From: Galaxea fascicularis
Taxonomy: Eukaryota; Cnidaria; Anthozoa; Scleractinia; Euphylliidae
Direction: 5' to 3'
Length of the DNA: 64,000 bases
NCBI GenBank assembly: GCA_948470475.1
Contig: OX419345.1
Coordinates: forward strand, 14,380,800-14,444,799
Shown: positions 37,927 to 46,545 of the stretch, piece after piece
Layout: every line of letters begins with the position of its first letter
How positions within the stretch are numbered: the first letter of the stretch is position 1
Position numbers and translations under genes: made by a program
The notes under the pieces: generated by a model
What the model was told of the DNA's origin: nothing
The model's input: only the letters and a program-made list of their open reading frames with translations
Database searches by the model: none

Positions 37927-39715
37927 GTAATGGTAATAGGACTGAGTGGAGTCCAATTCGTTCTGGAATCATTCGAGTGATAACAAAATCGGCAGGAGTC
38001 CGATTTGTTTATCACGATTTTCGAGAAAAGAAGAAGGAGCTCGTCTGTTGGCATAAACATTTGTGCCATAGTATAAACAAAATCGCTACTCTCTTCTAAA
38101 TACTGTCATTGTTCAAGGGAAAAATTAACCTTTTTAAAGAAAGTCCCAATGAAGAGTCTGTACACTGTCACTATGGTGATTGAAACCAAGGATGTGTTTA
38201 GTTGATTTAAACTACAACTTTGAATGTGATTGGCTTATTGGACTGTCCGATAACAAACTGTCCGATAACAACTTGGCAAGTGAATTAGTATTTCAAAATG
38301 TAAGTTCCCGCTTTTACTCTATGTTCCCTAGGACGGCGTTGAAGTGAAGAATTAATTGTCATGCGCTCACGTTCTGTCGCAAAAGATGGAAAACCTAACT
38401 CGTAAATGGAGAACCAAGTCTAAGGAGTGATTAAATTTGCAAAAGTAATAAACTTGCTCCGCATTGCTCTTGTCCATGCTACCAGCCGTGCCGCCATTGG
38501 CTTTGCAGATCCGCCTTCTTAAATCCGCAATCATGGATTACTCGATTCCAAAAATTGGAGAAACGATTGAATCCATAAAAAGAAAAGATGGGTTAAAACT
38601 GTACATTTCGTGGAAATTTCCGTCTCGTAGTCTTTCGTTTCAGAGGACAAATGAAAGACCAAAAGCAAATTTCCGGAAACATTTTTTAAAAGCTGGCGTC
38701 ATTAATTCAAAACATGACTCTCGAATATTCGGGAGAATCCGAAACAATTAGTATGTGTTAGTTTGACGATTGGCGAAAGATTCGGGGTCAAGTAAAAGCG
38801 ATAAAACCATCCGAGAACACATGATAGTACCGACTTGAAAAATTTTGCTTGAACGTGCAATTTAGTTCTAATGGCAAAATCAGTTACAACAGAAGTCGTA
38901 CAATTCAGACCTTACACTAATCGAGGGATAAATCTTGCTCACCACGAAATTTGTCCTTCTATTTAAGTCTGTTTTATAAAATGGATTTTTTGGGAAAAAC
39001 TAAGGGTTAAATTAAATACACCTAGACAGCTGGATTGAAGATTCACTCAACCTTTGATTTTGTGCTCTTCGATTGGTTCGAATAATGATATATGTAGCAA
39101 TTGGCAAAAGAAAAAACTTAATGAACGATGGCGAGAAACGCTAAAAAAATATTTTCGGGAGACGGTTAATAAATGGCTTAAAAACTCGAAACTCTTTACA
39201 TCAACATTCCCAAAAATGTCTGGTCGATAGGTTGCGTTTTATTTTCAGACGAATTTGCCGTACCAAATCTATTTCTTCTGATCGCAACATAAGTGCTCCA
39301 CCTTTTGCTGGACGTGGAATCAACGTTTCCCTGAATGAATGAGGTTGGCTTGTCATGTATCCTCGTCAGGGGGTTCCCCAGTTCTCTATTCGTCGGCTGT
39401 AAGTTTTGCTTTGACAACAGCGAGCACCCATGGGCAAATAGTAAATGACCAATTGGCTAATCACAACGCGTGCTTTATTCAAGTTATGTTATAACGTAAT
39501 GTATTGGTCAACTTTACAGTGGATTTTCTCAGGAACCAATGAGAATATCGAAAAAGCGTTACACACTTTGTTAGCCTATTATCTCCTGCATGATATTGTC
39601 CAGTTTGTTCAAATGTCCGTTGTAACGCAAGGGTTATTAACTCGGTTGAACGAACATTGTCAGTTCTTCATTTAAAAGCTTACGCTCCCATCCACCAAAA
39701 CAAAAATTGTTTAAC

Positions 39716-39721
39716 TTGGAC
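39716..39721. repeat. Left 6-bp target-site duplication TTGGAC
   Basis: TTGGAC directly precedes the 5'-AG of the element and recurs at 57444-57449 directly after its right end. Six-base duplications are the rule for Polinton integration. Confidence 0.95.
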
Positions 39722-40048
39722 AGTAGATAGATAATGAGAGTTCTAGGCCAGTTTTTTTAAAAAACACATTTTCTTTTAAAAATTAAAAATTTTTAAATGG
39801 AATTTTAAATGGAAAAAATTACAAAGTAAAAAATTTTCTTTTAATGCGCATCGGCAACCAAGGATCATTTTTTTCAATTTTTAAACGTAATTACAAAGTA
39901 AAAAACCTTTTAATGCGCATCGGCAACCAAGGATCATTTTTTTCAATTTTTTCTTTTTTTAAACGTAATTTCCCCACAGAGGATCCCCACAGGGGATTTT
40001 TGACAAAGCAAAAAAAATGCCTATGGAAATTTCCATAGGCATTTTTTA
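39722..40048. repeat. Left terminal inverted repeat, 327 bp
   Basis: Matches the reverse complement of 57117-57443 over its full length with no difference that I can see. Starts AGTAGATAGATAATGAGAG. It contains two direct copies of a 69-bp subterminal unit (TTAATGCGCATCGGCAACCA at 39841 and 39910) and ends in a 36-nt perfect palindrome. The 64-aa open frame inside it also occurs in the right copy and is not considered a gene. Confidence 0.95.
40012..40047. terminator. 36-nt perfect palindrome at the polB 3' end
   Basis: A6-TGCCTATGGAAATTTCCATAGGCA-T6: a perfect palindrome that starts 4 nt after the polB stop and ends in a T-run on either strand. It could form the 3' end or polyadenylation hairpin of polB mRNA, or serve in replication, since the same palindrome is in the right repeat (57118-57153). 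Confidence 0.6.
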
Positions 40049-40050
40049 TA

Positions 40051-43000
40051 TTATTTTTTCAATTTAATATGACCATAAGCATAGGTACTTATCCCATCCT
40101 CACATATTACTCTTTTATCATCTTTCCAATCAAGTGCTTTCTTATTAATGGTCTCAGTATAGATATCATGAGAACGAGAACGAATAACATTCATTTTACA
40201 CATTTTGGTTGTACCCTCGAAGAGACAATTTTTGTAGTCTTGAAATGAGATATTTTTCTTTACTACCAATTTTTTTACCCCCTTACATTTTTTTTCTTCT
40301 TTTTCATGTATTTTGTAGCTATATAGTTTGGCTCTCAAACCAACAAACTCTTCGATGATTTTCCCAGCTGCTTCATCTTTCATCATACCGATCACCTTTT
40401 TGTTTTTCCTTTCAATCCCTGAAGGGTGATCCACAGGAAAATCGCTTGTATCGAATTTAGCCACCACATCGTCTGCAATATCCTTGTAAAAATCTTCAGT
40501 CTCAATCTCATACAAAAGACTGTCGGTGTCTGTGAAGAGTAGCTTTTGTTTTCCTCCATATTTGGGTAAGATGTAATTGTAGTGGAAATCATACATCAGA
40601 GTCTTGGAGATATCCAGAATAGCCATCCCACAATAAATAGGTTTATTGAACAGTATCTGTATTCTCTTCATATGAATTGACACGAGATTCTCATCGAATA
40701 TCGTGAGGTGTTTAAAATTTGGTTTTGTCGCAAGTTTCTGTGCACTCAATTTATTATTCACCAGTTTCACATCCTGTCTGTTTCTGATGTTCTCCATAGT
40801 CTTTCCAAAGACGGAGTTGTTCATCAACTTAAAAAAATCTTTTTCGAAAGAGTTTTTTGCGTTTGCTCGAAGAGCTGTGTTTTTCATAATGTAACTCTTC
40901 AACCACGGCTCTTCCTCAAATCTAATCCCACGATGTATCTTTGTCAACTTCATCCCAAGGTGGAGATACTGTTTCAGGTTTCTGTGGTGAATCACATACT
41001 TTTTCTTGTCATTCAGATTTGGGATGAGTTTTTCGACTCCGTTTACAACAAGTCTCTCAGGGGTGAGAGGGTAATCGTTATGGAGATCGTGTAACGAAGT
41101 AGGGTATTCGAGATCGACTTCTAGAATGCAGGGAATGTTTCTCCATTTCAGCAGCTCTTTTTCAGTCATCCATCGAAAACCTCTTACCGGGAGATTTTCA
41201 CACATTGCCCACCCGTACAGATTATTTGCATCCAGGTATTCAAGATACGTTGATGGTTTACTTTTGTCATAGCTTCGCATATATTTATTATTCGCTTTCC
41301 CATACCTGTTGGAGATCATCGAAACACCACCTCTTATTCCCTGTTCAATCATTAAGAGCATGTCGTAATCCCTGAGCAACTCCAGTTTCACATCACTCTC
41401 TTTCAGAGCTGCGTCCCAAGCCAACCCAGGAGCTGTGTAATACCAAGCAGGATCGAGTTCATAATTTTCAAGACAGACACTTCTAAACTCTTCAAAGACA
41501 TCAGCAAGAAGTAAAACATCTGTTTTGAGATATAGATCATGGTAATCACCCATCGTTTTCATGTTGAAAGTTTTCCACACATTTTGAGCATGCTGATAAT
41601 CTTCATCATTCACATCCTCATCGTTCAGCTTTGAATAAAAAGCCTCTTTCGGTGGAAGTTTCTCATTGAATTTTTCGAAACTGTTCATAAAATCATAAGG
41701 ATAAACTCCTTTTCTTGAGACGAAATCTTTCAATTCACCAAATTCTTTCTCAGTCTCTTTGAGTTTATCAGTGCTCAGGTTCTTGACTAACTTATCCAAC
41801 GAAGTTGCCATAAATTTGAAACTATCGATAAACCTAAGATCATGTTTGATCTCCTTTTCTTTCCCTTCATTGTCTTTGTATTTTCCAACCACGATGGTTT
41901 TTGAGAAGGAGATGTATTTTTCCTCGTTATTTGGGATACATTTTATGTTTCCCTCAGATTTTCCAAGATTTTTGACGAAGAGATGAGAGTCATAACCTGT
42001 GAGATTGTGGAATATGATAGGGGTGAACTTCGGTTTTACGTAGGAGAGATTACAGCCGTTGTGAGCTGCTCCTCGGTATTTTCCGGTGAAATGACAGTGA
42101 TCTCTAACCTTCCTATCATTCTCTTCGAAAGGCTGACTACATATCCAACATGTGGTTGCGTTCTTGAAATCAGCTTTGTCAGTCTTAGTGAAGATCATCG
42201 GTTTGGGGAAGTTGAACTCTTGGTGTATGGTGAAGATGTCTTTCTCAAGCATATCTACAAAGATCTGAGCGACATCTTCTCCTTCGCTTTTCATTCGGTA
42301 ATGCACCGTCTTCGATGGATATATACTTTCATCAAAACATTTGATGTGGTAACAGAAACCACAAGGTTTGTGCTTTTGGTACTGATTGGTGAATGGTTTC
42401 TTTGGATCATTCTCACATGAATGTGTTGGTTCAACAAACGCCTCGAAATCAGCGTAAACGATGAATGGAACTTTTTCCATGTGTTTATTGTTTTTAAAAA
42501 AAATCGATGGGATTATCTTTTCCCCATCTTCAGTAATTTTGATCTTTGGCATAATGATATTCTCTGACGCATTTTTCCAACAGTACTCTTCATGCTTTCG
42601 CAGATTAGCTTCCACATTATAGTGTTGCATACAATTTCGACAGAAAAACATTTTTCCTTTATGCTTACTTACCTGCATCGAGACCAATCTGCTCAAATCT
42701 TTGATCAGGCAATAATGACTATTGGTTTTTGTCTCGTCTTCGGTGGTTATCAAGAGTAAATCCACCACACCATCGGCATTCCAGCTAAATCTGAGAGGAT
42801 ATATATTTCCATTTTCATACCCAAAGACATTCACATAAATGTTGTTTTGTTTCTCGAATTTAGCAATATCGGACAGCTTGACAGGGAAATCGATACCGCT
42901 CATATTCAACTCATCCTTATATTTCTTCAAGGAAGAGACTCTCTCCGGGTGACTGTTTGTTGGGTGTAAATACCTCAAGATGCACCATTTGAAGCACTCA

Positions 43001-43857
43001 TTATCCTCATTTTTGATGTTTATTATCGCCTTCTTGTTTTTGAGCACATCCAGTAGCGGTATGTAAGATGTACCATTCAACGGTATGTAATTTACTGTAT
43101 GAAGTTTCAGCGAAATGATGGAATCGAATATCCAATTACTCCCCTGCCTTTGAAAGGTTGCTATCTTCTCCAACATCTGACCAGCCGCTTTCTTGTAGAG
43201 ATCACTCACATCAGTAGCTTCAAGGTTAATCTCGATGGGTGAATGGAAAGCTGCAGGTACTATCATTGTTTCTCCTGTTGATATGTCTGTTTTTGACATG
43301 TTACATATGAGAATGAGTTTGAACTTTATGTTACGATGTTCTTTCAAGAAGTTGACAACAACCGATTTGACAGCTAACAGAAATGTTTTGGGAGTGTAAT
43401 CCTCTACTCCCTCAATGGTATATTGAAAAGCAAAATTTTGCAATGCTGAGTTTTCCTCTACAAGTTCGAAACTGTGTGGTCTCTTCTTATAGAGCTCATT
43501 CACATGCCTCTTGAAAGACTCAAGCTCATCATGCACCTCATTTCGTGGTGTATGCGAGGCCACCTTCATCAACCACTCACCCCAATTCTCCACCTCTCTC
43601 TTTCCCCAACGGACCACCTTTTTAATCTTCTTTGCCTTTGAGGGTTTCAGAATCGTTTGCCCTCTCGGGATCTCATTCACAGGTATCGGTTCATCGAGAA
43701 TATTTCTCTCCGTCTTAATTCGTTTAGGTGTTGGCACTGGTACCTTTTTCTTCCTTATTACTGGTACCTTTTTGACATCAGGCTTCTTTTTCTCTTGCTT
43801 CAATAGCAGTTCGATGAGCTGTGATTTGCTCAATTTCTCCAATTCACTTTTATTCAT
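40051..43857 (-). CDS. PolB: Protein-primed family B DNA polymerase
   Basis: Replicative polymerase of the element, 1268 aa. N-terminus with a SAP-like helical pair (residues 1-24) and a basic linker. A cysteine-rich CFKWCILRYLHP motif lies near 290, and a C2H2-type zinc finger (CRNCMQHYNVEANLRKHEEYC) near 403-425. ExoI YADFEAF is near 468. A TCWIC...DHCHFTGKYRGAAHNGCN module near 569-605 resembles an endonuclease-VII-like zinc knuckle. Palm motifs follow: A (YLDANNLYGWAM, Asp near 873), B (KLMNNSVFGKTMEN, near 1010) and C (FTDTDSLLYE, Asp near 1110). Polinton polymerases are typically 1000-1300 aa, so it looks full length with all catalytic residues. The ATG at 43857 follows TATATAAAGG. A hairpin follows the stop by 4 nt. 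No separate terminal-protein gene is recognised; it may be within the N-terminal part. Confidence 0.97.
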   Translation of the reverse strand: MNKSELEKLSKSQLIELLLKQEKKKPDVKKVPVIRKKKVPVPTPKRIKTERNILDEPIPVNEIPRGQTILKPSKAKKIKKVVRWGKREVENWGEWLMKVASHTPRNEVHDELESFKRHVNELYKKRPHSFELVEENSALQNFAFQYTIEGVEDYTPKTFLLAVKSVVVNFLKEHRNIKFKLILICNMSKTDISTGETMIVPAAFHSPIEINLEATDVSDLYKKAAGQMLEKIATFQRQGSNWIFDSIISLKLHTVNYIPLNGTSYIPLLDVLKNKKAIINIKNEDNECFKWCILRYLHPTNSHPERVSSLKKYKDELNMSGIDFPVKLSDIAKFEKQNNIYVNVFGYENGNIYPLRFSWNADGVVDLLLITTEDETKTNSHYCLIKDLSRLVSMQVSKHKGKMFFCRNCMQHYNVEANLRKHEEYCWKNASENIIMPKIKITEDGEKIIPSIFFKNNKHMEKVPFIVYADFEAFVEPTHSCENDPKKPFTNQYQKHKPCGFCYHIKCFDESIYPSKTVHYRMKSEGEDVAQIFVDMLEKDIFTIHQEFNFPKPMIFTKTDKADFKNATTCWICSQPFEENDRKVRDHCHFTGKYRGAAHNGCNLSYVKPKFTPIIFHNLTGYDSHLFVKNLGKSEGNIKCIPNNEEKYISFSKTIVVGKYKDNEGKEKEIKHDLRFIDSFKFMATSLDKLVKNLSTDKLKETEKEFGELKDFVSRKGVYPYDFMNSFEKFNEKLPPKEAFYSKLNDEDVNDEDYQHAQNVWKTFNMKTMGDYHDLYLKTDVLLLADVFEEFRSVCLENYELDPAWYYTAPGLAWDAALKESDVKLELLRDYDMLLMIEQGIRGGVSMISNRYGKANNKYMRSYDKSKPSTYLEYLDANNLYGWAMCENLPVRGFRWMTEKELLKWRNIPCILEVDLEYPTSLHDLHNDYPLTPERLVVNGVEKLIPNLNDKKKYVIHHRNLKQYLHLGMKLTKIHRGIRFEEEPWLKSYIMKNTALRANAKNSFEKDFFKLMNNSVFGKTMENIRNRQDVKLVNNKLSAQKLATKPNFKHLTIFDENLVSIHMKRIQILFNKPIYCGMAILDISKTLMYDFHYNYILPKYGGKQKLLFTDTDSLLYEIETEDFYKDIADDVVAKFDTSDFPVDHPSGIERKNKKVIGMMKDEAAGKIIEEFVGLRAKLYSYKIHEKEEKKCKGVKKLVVKKNISFQDYKNCLFEGTTKMCKMNVIRSRSHDIYTETINKKALDWKDDKRVICEDGISTYAYGHIKLKK

Positions 43858-43886
43858 CCTTTATATAATATATGAAATATTTTTTT

Positions 43887-43915
43887 AATATCTATTTTTT
43901 TTAAAAATAGATATT
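43887..43915. terminator. Hairpin at the 3' end of the AT-hook/zinc-finger gene
   Basis: The arms AATATCTATTTTT and AAAAATAGATATT are separated by TTT: a 13-bp perfect stem that overlaps the TAA at 43914-43916. It lies between this stop and the polB start, so it can separate the two transcripts. Confidence 0.5.
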
Positions 43916-44126
43916 AATTTGATTTCTGAGGTTGTGAATTTTCAACATTTCTCTTATGCATTTGTGTTTTCAAATGATTTGTTTTACCTGTATATCCGTA
44001 GTTACGCCCAGTATTACATATATCACAATACCATTCTTTATTTAACATCCATGTTGTTTTATGTTGCTTGAGTTCTTCAGCTGTGAATTTTTTTGGTCTT
44101 CCTCTTCCTCTCTTTTTATTTTCCAT
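43914..44126 (-). CDS. Small AT-hook / C2H2 zinc-finger protein
   Basis: 70 aa. An AT-hook-like RGRGRPKK lies at residues 6-13, followed by one zinc finger of form C-x2-C-x13-H-x5-H (YCDICNTGRNYGYTG...NHLKTQMHKRN). Such a protein probably binds AT-rich DNA, for example the element's own promoters or repeats, but that is inference. ATG 44126 is preceded by ATATATATATAG. It stands as its own transcription unit between the ssDNA-binding candidate and polB. I do not recognise an exact family. Confidence 0.7.
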   Translation of the reverse strand: MENKKRGRGRPKKFTAEELKQHKTTWMLNKEWYCDICNTGRNYGYTGKTNHLKTQMHKRNVENSQPQKSN

Positions 44127-44180
44127 CTATATATATATAATTTATTTTTTTTTTAATAGATTTTTATTCATTTTTGAATT

Positions 44181-45041
44181 CTATTCAAGAGCAGCAGGAA
44201 CATCATCTTCACTATCACTATTCAACAAGCATTCGTCATTATCCAATCCTTCAGGGGGAAAGACTCTAATTTGCTGAGCTTTAGGTTTAATGCTAGCCCC
44301 GTATGTACCCAATGCTATACTCCCCCACATAGCCATGAGGCTAATTTTACTCCATTTTGGTAGTACCTCATCTATGTTGTCTGTGTCAACCTCAGGTATT
44401 AGCACACCAGAAGCATCGAAAAATCGGCTCTTGAATGTGGCACTAGCATGTAACAGTCCATCACTACCTTCTATATCTTCAGCACATGATGTTGGAAGAC
44501 CAAAATCCATACGTGGTGGGTAGTCCTGATAGATACGTTCCTTGGTGGTTTTATCAACCTTATAGGAGTATTTTAAGATACGTTTCCATTTCCCCTTATC
44601 ACCTTTATCATCATATCCCGCTATGGAAGAGGGATTAACCTTTGTGGTTTTGGAACCACCAAGACACCAGAGTACTGAGTTCTCGATACATTTCCCTATT
44701 AGGAATTCATCAATTTCACGCGCCTTTTCATAGTAAGGGTCATCACTTTGCAAGCTAATGGAGGTGCCATATCCAGTAACCTTTTCATCCTTGGGATACC
44801 TTCCCCTTTCCTTAGTTTTACTAACATCTACAGTATTGGTACTTAAACCAAAGGGACAGACACGTGCATCATAGAGTACATAGAGTAGCTTACCATCATA
44901 ACGTAATGAGACATAACTTCCACCATAACCGTTTGGTTTTGGAGTGTTAAAAGTAATTTTGTCGGTATCAATATCAAGAAAATCAACTATTATGAAGTTG
45001 GGTTCTTTTTCAGCTTTGGTTTGGGTTTTCCTTTTTAGCAT
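44181..45041 (-). CDS. Candidate ssDNA-binding protein
   Basis: 286 aa. The sequence shows a globular, beta-rich protein whose C-terminal part (WSKISLMAMWGSIALGTYG, IKPKAQQIRVFPPE) resembles the end of viral OB-fold ssDNA-binding proteins, followed by a short acidic tail (DSEDDVPAALE) of the type that T7-like SSBs use to contact the polymerase. Its position two genes upstream of polB suits a replication role. ATG 45041 follows AATAAATATAT. It overlaps the end of the 45010-45279 ORF by 32 bp. The assignment is structural reasoning rather than a motif match, so treat as probable only. Confidence 0.5.
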   Translation of the reverse strand: MLKRKTQTKAEKEPNFIIVDFLDIDTDKITFNTPKPNGYGGSYVSLRYDGKLLYVLYDARVCPFGLSTNTVDVSKTKERGRYPKDEKVTGYGTSISLQSDDPYYEKAREIDEFLIGKCIENSVLWCLGGSKTTKVNPSSIAGYDDKGDKGKWKRILKYSYKVDKTTKERIYQDYPPRMDFGLPTSCAEDIEGSDGLLHASATFKSRFFDASGVLIPEVDTDNIDEVLPKWSKISLMAMWGSIALGTYGASIKPKAQQIRVFPPEGLDNDECLLNSDSEDDVPAALE

Positions 45042-45279
45042 ATATATTTATTCTGAATATATATTTTTTTTTTAATTTGTCTTTGACCTTATATAATTCC
45101 TCCTCATAATAAGCTTTCATTACATCAACATTTTCCAATATCTGCTCAAATGAATGACTGCGTGATTCTAGGTTTTTTTCCATTAATAACATATATATCT
45201 CCTCTAAAGTATCCAATTCATATTCATATTCTAGCTTTAACTCCTCCAAAAGCCTATCACTTTCAGATTTAACTTCCAT
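45010..45279 (-). CDS. Small coiled-coil protein
   Basis: 89 aa, highly charged, with heptad-like Leu/Ile spacing (RLLEELKLEYEYELDTLEEI...). Probably helical throughout; function unknown. ATG 45279 is preceded by ATACCATATAAAATATAT, an AT-rich promoter-like stretch as at other genes here. Its 3' end overlaps the next ORF's start by 32 bp. Confidence 0.6.
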   Translation of the reverse strand: MEVKSESDRLLEELKLEYEYELDTLEEIYMLLMEKNLESRSHSFEQILENVDVMKAYYEEELYKVKDKLKKKYIFRINIYAKKENPNQS

Positions 45280-45286
45280 ATATATT

Positions 45287-45475
45287 TTATATGGTATTTT
45301 TTTTAAATAGATTTTTATTCAATTCAACTTCAACTTCAACTTCTTTTGGTTCATGAAACAATTGCAGTTCATTAATATCTTCCAATACGCTATTCACTTC
45401 ATCCACAGTTTTCTTACAACATAGTATGAAATCCCTCAATCTCTTGAATAGTTTCCTAAATCTCTCTTTATTCAT
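45287..45475 (-). CDS. Small basic-acidic protein of unknown function
   Basis: 62 aa from the ATG at 45475, which directly follows TTATATATATG. An upstream in-frame extension to 45550 overlaps the integrase and lacks this context. The sequence starts basic and helical (NKERFRKLFKRLRDFILCC) and ends acidic (EPKEVEVEVELN). No family recognised. Confidence 0.5.
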   Translation of the reverse strand: MNKERFRKLFKRLRDFILCCKKTVDEVNSVLEDINELQLFHEPKEVEVEVELNKNLFKKNTI

Positions 45476-45516
45476 ATATATAAGGTGAGATTTATTTGTT
45501 TTCATAAGAAGCAATT

Positions 45517-46545
45517 TCATATATCTTTTAAATCCTCCATTGGTATCCAACTGTTAAATTCATCACTATAACCCTTCCACTTCACCAAAGCTTGTTTCTT
45601 TTTATAATCTCTCCGAATGACTTTATCGATACGGAATACATCCTGTTTAGCTCTCAGTAATTCAGGTTCATAAAAACTTCCTTGTATTTCTTCATCGTTG
45701 AGATCCTTTAATTTATAAGTGATTGGGTTTGTATATTGGATTTTATCAACTGTGAATACTTCCTCAGTCCAATTTGGAGTGTATCCTTTATCGAAAGTCT
45801 TTCTTTTATACTTGGATATTCGAACCTTATCACCTATTTTGAATTTCGGTTTCTGTTTTAATGTTTTCATATCACCATAAAGATTGAAGTAAGCAAGTCC
45901 CTCATTCTTCTTTTTACTAGCTTCTACAGGTGTCATTTTAATACTTGAATGTTTGGTATTATTATACTGTTTCAATATTTTAGGTAGCATGTCTAAATAC
46001 TGTGTATTACCTTGAACAGTGAACTGCTTCCACATTTTAGTTTTAATTGTTCTATTCCATCGTTCAACCACTGAGGATTTCTCCTCATTCTCTGTGGAGT
46101 ATATCTGTATATTATATTTCTCCAACAAATCCTTCAAATGTTTGTTATAGAATTCCTTTCCCTTATCAACCCATAGATATTGTGGTTTTCTACCTTCCTT
46201 GAATATTTCACTGAATGCCTTTGTAACACTTTCACCCTTCTTATCCTTCAATGGGACAATCCAACCGTATTTACTGAAAACATCAATGACCATAAGAAGA
46301 TATCGGTAACCCTTATTCCATTTACTGAATTGTTGCATTTCAACCAGATCAGCAGCCCATATTTCATCGATATGATTTACAATTACACGCCGCCGAGTAA
46401 AGTTCCTTTTTATAGGTGTATGTAATTCATCTGCCAATTTTTCTTGCCAGTTTTCTTCACTCGACGGCTTTTTCCGTTTTTTGAAACACCAAGGCCTAGT
46501 TTCTGTTTTGTATTTATTGCATTTCGAGCCAACCAATGACCCCAT
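45517..46545 (-). CDS. INT: Retrovirus-type integrase with C-terminal chromodomain
   Basis: DDE-type integrase (rve fold) that inserts the element and makes the 6-bp duplication. Catalytic residues are present: Asp in IWAADLVEM, Asp in YLWVDKGKEFYN, Glu in SSVVERWNRT. An SH3-like barrel follows (FKIGDKVRISKYKRKTFDKG), then a chromodomain (VFRIDKVIRRDYKK, ALVKWKGYSDEFNSWIPMEDL) at the end, typical of Polinton integrases and used to target marked chromatin. The open frame has an ATG at 46545, but the first ~23 residues overlap phospholipase coding sequence in another frame. The family-like sequence starts right after the slippery heptamer at 46476-46482, so translation by -1 frameshift from the phospholipase ORF is at least as likely as initiation at 46545. 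Confidence 0.96.
   Translation of the reverse strand: MGSLVGSKCNKYKTETRPWCFKKRKKPSSEENWQEKLADELHTPIKRNFTRRRVIVNHIDEIWAADLVEMQQFSKWNKGYRYLLMVIDVFSKYGWIVPLKDKKGESVTKAFSEIFKEGRKPQYLWVDKGKEFYNKHLKDLLEKYNIQIYSTENEEKSSVVERWNRTIKTKMWKQFTVQGNTQYLDMLPKILKQYNNTKHSSIKMTPVEASKKKNEGLAYFNLYGDMKTLKQKPKFKIGDKVRISKYKRKTFDKGYTPNWTEEVFTVDKIQYTNPITYKLKDLNDEEIQGSFYEPELLRAKQDVFRIDKVIRRDYKKKQALVKWKGYSDEFNSWIPMEDLKDI

Larger units (their letters stand above)
31947..39715. other. Gene-poor intergenic region left of the Polinton
   Basis: I find no convincing exon here. It contains a remnant near 32710-32960 with GGCCCGATTCAGACGCC at one side and GACGTCTGAATCAAC at the other, a retroelement-like phrase ACGTTTCGAACGTTAGCCC near 33270, foldbacks at 35442-35624 and 37852-37926, and the larger element at 36018-37064. 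The open frame at 38524-38751 (MDYSIPKIGETIES...) has no recognised domain. Confidence 0.5.

Noticed and set aside
38464..38751. 95-aa open frame beginning near MDYSIPKIGETIESIKRK
   Set aside because: No recognised domain, no splice or promoter support, and surrounded by repeats; possibly a fragment of an old element.
39844..40038. 64-aa open frame in the left terminal repeat, identical to one at 57127-57321
   Set aside because: It is internally duplicated because of the 69-bp repeat, lacks a promoter-like start and any domain, and exists only as part of the terminal repeat.
40708..43888. Opposite-strand open frames of 60-145 aa inside the DNA polymerase
   Set aside because: Shadows of a strongly coding frame; no domains.
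46483..46545. N-terminal part of the integrase frame starting at ATG 46545
   Set aside because: It overlaps phospholipase coding sequence and does not look like integrase family sequence, so I do not take it as the preferred start, though it cannot be excluded.
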